From: Syntrophomonadaceae bacterium
GTDB taxonomy: Bacteria > Bacillota_D > Dethiobacteria > DTU022
Reading direction: 5' to 3'
NCBI GenBank assembly: GCA_003551865.1
Contig: PUNU01000017.1
Location: 1 to 7,842, forward strand
Length of the DNA: 7,842 bases
The notes under the pieces are model-generated. The model was not told the origin of the DNA, did not search any database, and saw only the letters and a program-made list of their open reading frames with translations. Below, piece after piece: positions 1 through 5,705 of the stretch. The translations under genes were made by a program, and so were the position numbers. The number at the start of each line of letters is the position of its first letter. Position 1 is the stretch's first letter.

Positions 1-531
1 ACCCGGATGCTCGCGGCCCCGGTTAAATTCGCTCAACTGCTCTTTGTCGCCGTAATAACCGACTGCGACAACCGCAATGAGCTCATAGCGGTCGGGAAGG
101 TCAAAGGCCTCGCGGGCTCTCTCCACACTGAAACCGGCCATGGCATGGGTAATCAGACCTCGCCTCTGTGCTTCCAGGGAAAGATACCCCCAGGCTGTTC
201 CGGTATCGAAACTGCTCCAGCGATTAACACTGCCCTCATCCAGAAAGGTTTTCTCTGCCGCAATCAGAATCAAGACAGGTGCCCGGTTGGCCCATTTTTG
301 GTTTCCCGGGTTTAAAATCCCTCTCATCCTGGCAAGCCTGTCTTCGTCTTTGGCGACTATAAAGCGCCAGGGCTGTTCGTTCTTAGAGGATGGAGCATAT
401 CTGGCCGCCTCCAGCAAAGCCATCAATTCTTCTTCGGGAACGGGTTTTTCACTGAAAGCCCGCGGAGACCACCTTGCCTTTATCTCCGGCATAATATCAT
501 AGTTAAACTTTCTTACCACCTTCGCCATCAT
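1..531 (-). CDS. Nitroreductase family protein (C-terminus cut by window edge)
   Basis: FMN-dependent NAD(P)H oxidoreductase of the nitroreductase superfamily, expected to be a soluble cytoplasmic homodimer. The 177 readable codons run off the left edge without a stop; family members are usually about 190-220 residues, so only the last few dozen at most are missing. Family signatures are visible: RWSPRAFSEKPV (residues 20-31, FMN phosphate and ribityl contacts), EAARYAPSSKNEQPWRF (about 42-58), and a GTAWGYLSLEAQRRGL helix in the second half. The start is one of two adjacent ATG codons; the first (529-531) is preferred because AGGAG lies 6 bases upstream. The physiological substrate cannot be told from sequence; nitroaromatics, quinones or flavin are all possible. 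It is transcribed away from the neighbouring membrane-protein gene, so no operon partner is visible inside the window. Confidence 0.93.
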   Translation of the reverse strand, partial: MMAKVVRKFNYDIMPEIKARWSPRAFSEKPVPEEELMALLEAARYAPSSKNEQPWRFIVAKDEDRLARMRGILNPGNQKWANRAPVLILIAAEKTFLDEGSVNRWSSFDTGTAWGYLSLEAQRRGLITHAMAGFSVERAREAFDLPDRYELIAVVAVGYYGDKEQLSEFNRGREHPG

Positions 532-804
532 TGGACACTCCTATGCGAATTAATTATTTATGATAACCGATTCAATATAAATTTCCCTCACAAAGCAATA
601 ACTTGGTATAGAACAATAATAGGAGTAAATTATCAATACTGTCAAATTTTGAGCACAGGAACACAGGAACAGGGAAAAGGTGAGACCTGAACCGCCCGGC
701 CTGTCCCTGAAAAACCGCTAAACTCCAGGCAGGAAACTTTAACCGGATGTGGAAAATATAAAGCGTTCCTCCAAGGAACCATCCCCGTAAAGGAGACACT
801 GAAG
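532..804. other. Divergent intergenic region with small repeats and hairpins
   Basis: No convincing gene was found in these 273 bases. Visible structure: a tandem CACAGGAA unit (654-661 and 662-669); an inverted repeat in which CAGGAACAGG (664-673) faces CCTGTCCCTG (700-709) with one mismatch; and a perfect 6-base stem GTTCCT/AGGAAC with a CCA loop (765-779), ten bases ahead of the Shine-Dalgarno of the 805 gene. TATAAA at 757-762 could be the -10 of that gene, but no good -35 lies 16-18 bases upstream. If it is the -10, the GTTCCT palindrome would overlap the transcription start and could act as an operator. That is inference only. Confidence 0.35.
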
Positions 805-1458
805 ATGACTGAAGCAACCCTGCAGGCACTTGACGGTTTAAGGGATTTAACTACCTTCAAATGGTACGGCATAACTTTTTTACTGATCGTTTTCTACATT
901 TACAGCAAGGAGATCAGGCTGGCCCGCCAGACCGGCAACTGGGATGCTGTCTTTTGCGCCCTGGCTGTATTCGGGATGGACTTTTTCAACGAAACCTGGA
1001 ACGGCTGGGTGATGCACCTGACCGGGTATTCGGCCCTCTGGACCGTGCCCGGCGATACCGCCCTGCGGACGATGGTCGGCTGGAACCTGGAAATTATGTT
1101 CATGTTTTCCCTGGCCGGCTTTGTCTTCTACTACAGCCTTTCTGAAAGTACCGAACAGAAAATACTGGGCCTGCCGGAAAAATGGGTTATTGCCGTCGCC
1201 CTGGCCGCCTTCGCCGTCTTCGTCGAATGCCTGCTTAATATCGGCGGCCACCTGGTCTGGGTCTACCCCTTCTGGGAACTTTCCTTCCAGGGAGTATGGC
1301 TAATTTTCTTAATCGGTTACTTCCATTTTCTCTGTGCCGCAATCTGGGTGATCACCAGAAAAACCATGAAGGCCAAGATCAATATCTTAATCGGCATTTA
1401 TTTGGTGCCGGTAATCATGAACATCCTGGCCCTCGGCATTTTAGGCTGGACCTATTAG
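805..1458 (+). CDS. Multi-pass integral membrane protein, function unknown
   Basis: I do not recognise a named family for this 217-residue protein. It is strongly hydrophobic, with about six to seven likely membrane spans at residues 18-34, 46-62, 93-111, 126-144, 159-183 and 192-214, plus a possible short one near 66-80. Short charged loops (KEIRLARQ at 35-42, TRKTMKAK at 184-191) suggest cytoplasmic loops. Two membrane-facing stretches carry similar polar residues and could be functional: FFNETWNGW (60-68) and ECLLNIGGHLVW (141-152), both with an acidic residue followed by Asn, Gly and Trp. The start is well supported by AAAGGAG at 789-795, nine bases before the ATG. It stands alone on its strand, and its last 18 bases overlap, antisense, the end of a degraded macrodomain-gene remnant. 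No terminator with a T-run was seen just downstream. Confidence 0.85.
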   Translation: MTEATLQALDGLRDLTTFKWYGITFLLIVFYIYSKEIRLARQTGNWDAVFCALAVFGMDFFNETWNGWVMHLTGYSALWTVPGDTALRTMVGWNLEIMFMFSLAGFVFYYSLSESTEQKILGLPEKWVIAVALAAFAVFVECLLNIGGHLVWVYPFWELSFQGVWLIFLIGYFHFLCAAIWVITRKTMKAKINILIGIYLVPVIMNILALGILGWTY

Positions 1459-1578
1459 CCGGGGCAAGGAAATTGAAGCGGTGATATCGACCACCCTGCC
1501 TCCGGGCAGCTCGTAGTGTCCCGTTTCAAGGATCCTTAACGTCCCCGAGGCAAGTTTTGCTCGCAATATGAGGTCCAT
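1441..1578 (-). pseudogene. N-terminal remnant of a TIGR02452-type microbial PARG/macrodomain gene
   Basis: A 45-codon frame starts at ATG 1576-1578 with GGAG five bases upstream, so the original translation start seems intact. Residues 5-36, including LRAKLASGTLRILETGHYEL and then GGRVVDITASI, match the pattern I know from the start of TIGR02452/PARG_cat proteins (R-x-IA-x-ETL-x-ILE-x-G-x-Y, then G-x-x-VD). Full members are roughly 270-290 residues; here the likeness stops at about residue 36 and the frame closes nine codons later, inside the 3' end of the convergent membrane-protein gene. The catalytic macrodomain is absent, so no ADP-ribose hydrolase activity is expected. The likely history is a deletion or rearrangement whose breakpoint lies near 1460-1475. 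The family assignment rests on pattern recall over about 32 residues, so a real but unrelated small peptide remains possible. Confidence 0.55.
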
Positions 1579-1666
1579 AGTTTCTCCATTGCCCAAGTTT
1601 TTTCCAACATAAAAAACCCGTGTTCAGGCAACCGATAAAAAGTTTAAGCATCCCGGCGGCCCGATC

Positions 1667-1698
1667 AAAAAAACCCATGCTTCTTCCGCCTGCATGAA
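1667..1698 (-). terminator. Rho-independent terminator of the adenylate cyclase gene
   Basis: Read on the minus strand, TTCATGC (1698-1692) pairs with GCATGGG (1680-1674), giving five Watson-Crick pairs plus two G-U pairs around an 11-base loop. A run of seven T follows (1673-1667). It lies 38 bases past the cyclase stop codon. The stem is modest but the T-tract is good. Confidence 0.55.
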
Positions 1699-1735
1699 GT
1701 AATATCTTTCTATTGCCGCATGGGATCTATCAATC

Positions 1736-2977
1736 CTAAAGTTGAATGACCCGACCGTTTAACTGATTTGCCTTGACAAAGTAAGTCTGCATTAAACCTT
1801 TCCCCTTGATAAGGATAGGATTGCGCTTAATAACCTCATATTTGCCATTAATCATTCGGTAAGTGTTTTCTGTTATATGTATTTTGCCAGGCAAACCGCT
1901 GGTCTCCATACGTGATGCCACATTAACAGTATCTCCCCAAAGATCGTAAGCATACTTTTTCTTGCCGATAATACCGGCAGTCACCGGGCCTGAATTAATG
2001 CCAATCCTTAAGGAGAAATTTATATCATTTTCTCGGTTGAAACGCCAGGTCGCCGCCAACATAGCCAGGGCAAAATCTACAGCTTTTTCAGCATGGTTTT
2101 TGCATTCGTCCGGACAGCCGCAGGCCACCATGTAGGCATCACCGATCGTTTTAATTTTTTCCATACTATATTGCTCCAGCATATCATCAAAAATTGAAAA
2201 ATAGTTGTTAAGTACAAAAACCAGGTCTTCGGGTCTTTTTGTATCTGAATACTCGGTAAAGCTTTGGAGGTCGGCAAAGAGGATAGATACATCGGTAAAG
2301 CCATCGGCAATAATTCCCTTTTGCTCTTTAAGTCTTTCGGTGACCGAAATCGGTAATATGTTATGCAACAAACCCTCGGTATTTTTGTGCTGTATTTTTA
2401 AAAGCTTTTCCGAGAAGTCAACAGCAAGGCTAAAAGCATAAGCGATAATGCCAAGTATTAATAAAGTCGACAACCCAACAGATAAGTTGAATGTCCCAAT
2501 TATTGAAGGGGATACCTGATATAATGGAGTTCGATCTCTCAGTAACAAAAACATAGTGGCAAAAAAACTCATCGAAACCAGAACAGCTGACATGCTTGCC
2601 AGCTTCATGATAGGCAAAAAAAACACACCTACCGGGACCAAAAGGATAAAAAACTGAAACCCTGACTCCCAGCCAACAAAATAAACCGCCAGGGCGGCAT
2701 GAATATTAATCTCGGAAACCATCAAGATCCCGAGCAATAAATAATTTGATCGTTTGTGGGCAAGGTATAAGCAATAAGTGAAAAGGGCTACACTGCCAAT
2801 ATTTACATAGGCCATGATGTTCAAGCCGATGTAAAAAAAGACAATAATTAATGCAAAGTGAGTCACAATACCACAGATGGAAGCCCAGTGAGCAAATAAA
2901 AGATAACGGTAATCAGCAAGAGCAAATTTATCTCTGCTGATCTCAACAGGTAACGGCCAAAAAGGTGAATATTCCAT
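1736..2977 (-). CDS. Membrane-anchored class III adenylate cyclase
   Basis: Makes cAMP from ATP. The 413-residue protein has about six membrane spans (roughly 34-52, 54-73, 79-100, 106-122, 127-146, 157-185), a short signalling-helix linker (NILPISVTERL, 206-216), then a cytoplasmic class III cyclase catalytic domain to the end. All key residues are visible: metal aspartates D236 (in FADLQSFT) and D280 (in KIKTIGDAYM); the adenine-selecting pair K276 and D345 (in YDLWGD); and transition-state residues N352 and R356 (in NVASR). Guanylate cyclases carry E and C at the K/D positions, so adenylate specificity is predicted. Having both metal and transition-state residues in one chain fits an active homodimer. 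The membrane part shows no sensor domain I can name. The ATG is preceded by GAGG at 7 bases. It has a candidate promoter of its own and may also be read through from the upstream DUF3307 gene. Confidence 0.95.
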   Translation of the reverse strand: MEYSPFWPLPVEISRDKFALADYRYLLFAHWASICGIVTHFALIIVFFYIGLNIMAYVNIGSVALFTYCLYLAHKRSNYLLLGILMVSEINIHAALAVYFVGWESGFQFFILLVPVGVFFLPIMKLASMSAVLVSMSFFATMFLLLRDRTPLYQVSPSIIGTFNLSVGLSTLLILGIIAYAFSLAVDFSEKLLKIQHKNTEGLLHNILPISVTERLKEQKGIIADGFTDVSILFADLQSFTEYSDTKRPEDLVFVLNNYFSIFDDMLEQYSMEKIKTIGDAYMVACGCPDECKNHAEKAVDFALAMLAATWRFNRENDINFSLRIGINSGPVTAGIIGKKKYAYDLWGDTVNVASRMETSGLPGKIHITENTYRMINGKYEVIKRNPILIKGKGLMQTYFVKANQLNGRVIQL

Positions 2978-3034
2978 CTTTGGTCCTCACACAAATAATT
3001 TTTCCTGGTGTTTTACTTCGCTTTTCGGTTTTAA

Positions 3035-3064
3035 ATCATGAAGCGCAGTTATTGAATGTGTCAA
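3035..3064 (-). promoter_or_regulatory. Candidate sigma-A promoter for the adenylate cyclase
   Basis: On the minus strand a perfect -35 TTGACA (3064-3059) is followed after 18 bases by CATGAT (3040-3035), a 4-of-6 match to the -10 consensus. Transcription would start near 3028 and give a leader of about 50 bases containing the GAGG ribosome site. The weak -10 leaves room for an activator. Confidence 0.45.
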
Positions 3065-3095
3065 TTCCCGGTAACTTTCAGTCCTAAAGCCTTTT

Positions 3096-3413
3096 TCATA
3101 AAACTGCCGCCGCAGCCAGAATTATAATATGCCAGGACTGATCCTGGACTATTTTAAGCCAGTTATTGCCTGATAAACGAGTAACATGCCTTGCCCAAAA
3201 ATCGACAAATGACCTTTTATCAATGACGATATGACCAAAAAAAACAACAGCTAATGCCGTTAAGGTCAGTCCTCCGGCAAACAAAGCAAAAAATGCTACA
3301 AAAGCAGTATAGATCAAACTGTGAATCAGCAACGGGATCCAATTATTAGCTTTTTTTTCTGCCATCCAAGAGGTCTGGAATAGAAAATCCCCCGCCACGT
3401 GTCCTGCAAGCAT
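3096..3413 (-). CDS. DUF3307 family small membrane protein
   Basis: A small integral membrane protein of the DUF3307 family, whose biochemical role is unknown. Seen from the first ATG (105 residues): the signature LAGHVAGDFLFQTSWMAEKK at residues 2-21 (family pattern GH-x-x-GDF-x-x-Q-x-x-WMA-x-x-K), two or more hydrophobic spans (about 27-62), and HIVIDKRSFVDFWARH at about 61-76, matching the family's H-x-x-ID motif. The ATG at 3411-3413 has no Shine-Dalgarno. An in-frame ATA codon at 3429-3431 sits exactly 6 bases after AAGGAGAGG and would add six hydrophobic residues (start-DIFVF), which also suits the family's usual N-terminus. The true start is therefore probably 3431, giving 111 residues; I list the canonical codon as the conservative boundary. 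The gene lies upstream of the adenylate cyclase on the same strand with a 118-base gap. Confidence 0.88.
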   Translation of the reverse strand: MLAGHVAGDFLFQTSWMAEKKANNWIPLLIHSLIYTAFVAFFALFAGGLTLTALAVVFFGHIVIDKRSFVDFWARHVTRLSGNNWLKIVQDQSWHIIILAAAAVL

Positions 3414-3437
3414 AAAAACAAATATGTCTATTTTGGA

Positions 3438-3446
3438 CCTCTCCTT
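3438..3446 (-). promoter_or_regulatory. Ribosome binding site pointing to an ATA start
   Basis: AAGGAGAGG on the minus strand ends 6 bases before ATA (3431-3429) but 24 bases before the first ATG (3413). It is the only good Shine-Dalgarno in this leader, so it decides the likely start of the DUF3307 gene. A single G-to-A change from ATG would explain the codon. Confidence 0.6.
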
Positions 3447-3555
3447 CTTGAACCCTCTAAATGCGTTAACTCAAGATACCCGATGCACAAGTACGGTCGG
3501 AGATAAAAACTATCTAAAAAATAACAGTGAGAGGTAAATCTTTTTTTGTGTAGCA

Positions 3556-3585
3556 ATTATAGCAATTTTCTGTTACAGGTGTCAA
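3556..3585 (-). promoter_or_regulatory. Consensus sigma-A promoter for the DUF3307 (and cyclase) transcript
   Basis: On the minus strand, TTGACA (3585-3580) and TATAAT (3561-3556) are both perfect hexamers with an 18-base spacer. Predicted transcription start is near 3549, giving a leader of about 118 bases before the ATA/ATG start. This is the strongest promoter by sequence in the window. It fires away from the GYF_2 gene set. Confidence 0.8.
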
Positions 3586-3630
3586 GCTCCCGCGAGCGTA
3601 TATATATACCACCCTCAAGGTGTTCCCAAA

Positions 3631-3653
3631 CGCCAGTTGTTAAGCAGCTGGCG
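3631..3653. repeat. Perfect-ended hairpin between the two divergent promoters
   Basis: CGCCAG (3631-3636) pairs perfectly with CTGGCG (3648-3653); the inner bases extend the stem to nine or ten pairs with two G-U pairs, leaving almost no loop. No T-run follows on either strand, so it is unlikely to be a terminator. It could be a protein-binding palindrome serving either promoter, or a small relic. Confidence 0.4.
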
Positions 3654-3714
3654 GATAACAACACGGAGATTATTTTAAAACAATTACGAATTGTGTTCAC
3701 AAACACCAACTTTT

Positions 3715-3757
3715 TGTGATCATGTTCACAGATTGTTTTTACTGCCAACAATACAAT
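3715..3757 (+). promoter_or_regulatory. CRP-type operator in class II promoter geometry
   Basis: TGTGA-TCATGT-TCACA at 3715-3730 is an exact match to the TGTGA-N6-TCACA consensus bound by cAMP receptor protein family regulators. A -10 hexamer TACAAT lies at 3752-3757. Placing the start at A3764 puts the hexamer at -12 to -7 and the operator centre (3722.5) at exactly -41.5, the class II activator position, where the regulator replaces a -35 element; the true -35 here is poor. A second palindrome, TTGTG-TT-CACAA at 3691-3702, sits just upstream and repeats the GTTCACA half-site 29 bases away. The promoter would drive the GYF_2 gene set. No CRP-family gene is in the window, but a class III adenylate cyclase is about 1 kb away. 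Confidence 0.6.
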
Positions 3758-3763
3758 AATTTT

Positions 3764-3943
3764 ACCGATATTTGTTGCGGGCAATAAAGGGAAGAACAAA
3801 ATAAATGTCGCTGTCTGTTAAGAAACCTACTTTAGTAAAGGAGGGGTGAATAAAAATTACAGTCTGTTGGTATTACCTGTTTTTTATATTTTTAGCTTAT
3901 TAAGTGGCTTTCAAAAACAATAAAAAGTTTGGAGGATATTACA
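3764..3943 (+). other. Long 5' leader of the GYF_2 operon with two possible short ORFs
   Basis: If transcription starts at 3764 the leader is 180 bases. It holds an ATG frame of 14 codons (3805-3849, MSLSVKKPTLVKEG). Its TGA overlaps a GTG frame of 25 codons (3846-3923), which would encode a Lys/Asn-led hydrophobic peptide (NKNYSLLVLPVFYIFSLL). AAAGGAGG at 3837-3844 lies almost on top of that GTG, closer than is normal for initiation, so expression is doubtful. The second frame ends seven bases before the GGAGG of the first GYF_2 gene. Translational coupling or a leader-peptide role is possible but unproven. Confidence 0.25.
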
Positions 3944-4606
3944 ATGTCAGCAAATTGGTATCTTTATAAAGATCAACAACAGCAGGGGCCCTTTAGCTGG
4001 GAAAAACTTGTTGAGCAGGCTAAAGCCCACATTATTGAACCGGCTGATATGATCTGGACGGAGGGCATGGAAGGATGGACCCGGGCCGACCAGATCGAGG
4101 GGTTGATGACCCCCGCTCCGGGAGCCGCTGTTCCCCCACCGGTAAATCCCCAATTCGCAGGATCTGCTCCTCCTGCAGGCAACCCTGCAGGCGCAGGACC
4201 TGCAGCTGCAGGAGCGGCAGGCAAATCTTCCACCGGCATGGAGGCCAATATTGCCGGTTTGCTCTGCTATATTTTCGGCTGGATCACGGGGATAATATTT
4301 TTGCTTATTGAAAAGGACAGTAAGTTTGTCAAGTTTCACGCCATGCAGTCCATAGTAACATTCGGCGGGCTGACCGCCCTGCAGGTACTGATTGGCATAT
4401 TAACCTCACTAATTTGGGCCATAGTCTTCAGAGGAGCAGGCGCCTGGGCCCTTGCCGGGACGATTACGTCCCTGCTTGGAATCATCTCCACAATAATCTG
4501 GCTGGCGACCCTGGTTCTGGCAGTCCTGCTTATGGTTAAAGCATACCAGCACGAAACCTTCAAACTGCCTATAGCGGGCAAAATTGCCGAAAAACAACTG
4601 CAATAA
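3944..4606 (+). CDS. GYF_2 domain - DUF4870 membrane protein
   Basis: A 220-residue membrane protein. Residues 4-55 form a GYF_2 domain (WYLYKDQQQQGPFSWEKL, then IIEPADMIWTEGMEGWTRAD), a small fold thought to bind peptides or proteins and placed here on the cytoplasmic side. A Pro/Ala/Gly linker follows at 56-96. Residues about 99-212 form a DUF4870-type domain: GLLCYIFGWITGIIFLLIEK, then FVKFHAMQSIV, then two further hydrophobic spans (about 140-166 and 172-203). The ATG at 3944 is chosen because GGAGG (3931-3935) is 8 bases upstream; the in-frame TTG at 3929 would overlap that site. It is first of three co-directional genes. The GYF_2 domain closely resembles that of the next gene, in DNA as well as protein, showing a duplication. 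The linker is encoded by four CTGCAG repeats, a likely site of length variation. Confidence 0.93.
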   Translation: MSANWYLYKDQQQQGPFSWEKLVEQAKAHIIEPADMIWTEGMEGWTRADQIEGLMTPAPGAAVPPPVNPQFAGSAPPAGNPAGAGPAAAGAAGKSSTGMEANIAGLLCYIFGWITGIIFLLIEKDSKFVKFHAMQSIVTFGGLTALQVLIGILTSLIWAIVFRGAGAWALAGTITSLLGIISTIIWLATLVLAVLLMVKAYQHETFKLPIAGKIAEKQLQ

Positions 4607-4671
4607 TTAATGCAAATGTTTGCTGCAACAAGTTTGTCGGTAAATATTTGATAAAAGGGAGGAAACCACAA

Positions 4672-5622
4672 ATGTCTTCACAGTGGTATCTCTATAAGGA
4701 TGGACAGCAAAAAGGACCCTTTGAATGGGAGGAACTATCTCGCCAGGCTGAAACAGGAGCAATAATGCCCGATGATATGATTTGGACAGAGGGCATGATT
4801 GATTGGACCGAGGCCAAGAAAATCAAGGGACTGCTGGCGGATGCCCCTCCCCCTCCAGACCTTCAACCTGAAGCGGCACCGCCACCTCCTTCTACCGAAT
4901 ATCAAACAGGTGACCCGCCTGATTACCAGGCTGCACCCACCCGCAAAAAGGGCAAAGGCGGCCTGGTTGTATTGGTCATAGTTTTAGCCCTGGTCCTGCT
5001 GGGGGGTGGATTTTTCGCTGTAAGCTATCTATTTTTAGACACCGCGGGAGGAGTTGTAAGGGATATTGAAGAGACTGTTACCGATATAAGTGATGAAATA
5101 TTGCCCGGGGAAAATGATCGGGATCCCGAGATGGTCGGGCAGCCCAGCGTAGATACTTCTGATTTATGGGTTCCGCCGGCTTCATTAAGTGAAGAATTTT
5201 TGGAAATGGCTCAAGAAGACGAAAACGTCGATTTAAATAGAATGCAAGAAGATTATTATTCATTGGTTGCCTCCCTGCCCAAAAAAGGTGAAATTCCCTA
5301 TCCGCCTTATCCCGGGGCGCTTGCATACATGGTACAGGAATCGCAAGAATATGATTACGGGGTGACACTGCCAATAGTTGGGCTCTTATCGTATGACCCA
5401 ATGGAAAATGTTGTTTCATTCTACCAGGAACAGCTTCAGGGATGGCATCATCACGATGGAGATGGACTTAGTGTGTTTTGGCAGGGTGATGAGACAGATG
5501 AAGTGGAAGTATTCGGCTTTCTCATCCCTTCAATAGTGATCTATGATCAACCCGGGATGTTCAGTGAGATATTTATGCCGGAGGCCGAAACGGAAATCCA
5601 AATAATTTACGATCCAAACTGA
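4672..5622 (+). CDS. GYF_2 domain single-pass membrane protein with extracytoplasmic C-terminal domain
   Basis: A 316-residue protein. GYF_2 domain at residues 4-55 (WYLYKDGQQKGPFEWEEL, DDMIWTEGMIDW); Pro-rich linker at about 56-90; a basic RKKGKGG stop (91-97) directly before one membrane span (98-122), so the GYF_2 domain faces the cytoplasm and the rest lies outside. An acidic stretch (about 130-195) leads to a C-terminal domain (about 207-316) with PYPPYPGA, then DPMENVVSFYQEQLQGW and a final EIQIIYD strand. The same plan appears in the next gene's lipoprotein. The role is unknown; the layout suggests a link between cytoplasmic partners and an outer-face domain. The start is ATG 4672, with GGGAGG nine bases upstream; the in-frame TTG at 4648 lacks a ribosome site. 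The gap to the previous gene is 65 bases with no terminator seen. Confidence 0.9.
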   Translation: MSSQWYLYKDGQQKGPFEWEELSRQAETGAIMPDDMIWTEGMIDWTEAKKIKGLLADAPPPPDLQPEAAPPPPSTEYQTGDPPDYQAAPTRKKGKGGLVVLVIVLALVLLGGGFFAVSYLFLDTAGGVVRDIEETVTDISDEILPGENDRDPEMVGQPSVDTSDLWVPPASLSEEFLEMAQEDENVDLNRMQEDYYSLVASLPKKGEIPYPPYPGALAYMVQESQEYDYGVTLPIVGLLSYDPMENVVSFYQEQLQGWHHHDGDGLSVFWQGDETDEVEVFGFLIPSIVIYDQPGMFSEIFMPEAETEIQIIYDPN

Positions 5623-5705
5623 CAGGTAATAGACTTACTTCTCCGGGTTCCGCATGAAATATGCAGAAAAGTTTGATCATTCCTTTTTTAATGGAGGGAA
5701 AATCA

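Noticed and set aside
7..502. Two open frames on the plus strand
   Set aside because: They are antisense to the nitroreductase, lack ribosome sites and show no family likeness.
572..872. Two overlapping minus-strand open frames (85 and 76 codons)
   Set aside because: No ribosome sites, Ser/Pro/Cys-rich non-protein-like composition, and they run antisense into the start of the 805 gene.
3557..3799. Minus-strand open frame of 80 codons in the control region
   Set aside because: It would overlap the CRP-type site, the hairpin and both hexamers of the leftward promoter, and has no recognisable domain.
3929..3943. In-frame TTG as start of the first GYF_2 gene
   Set aside because: It lies within the GGAGG ribosome site that serves ATG 3944.
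3947..4339. Minus-strand open frames opposite the first GYF_2 gene
   Set aside because: Shadow frames; Arg/Cys-rich repeats arise from the CTGCAG linker read in reverse.
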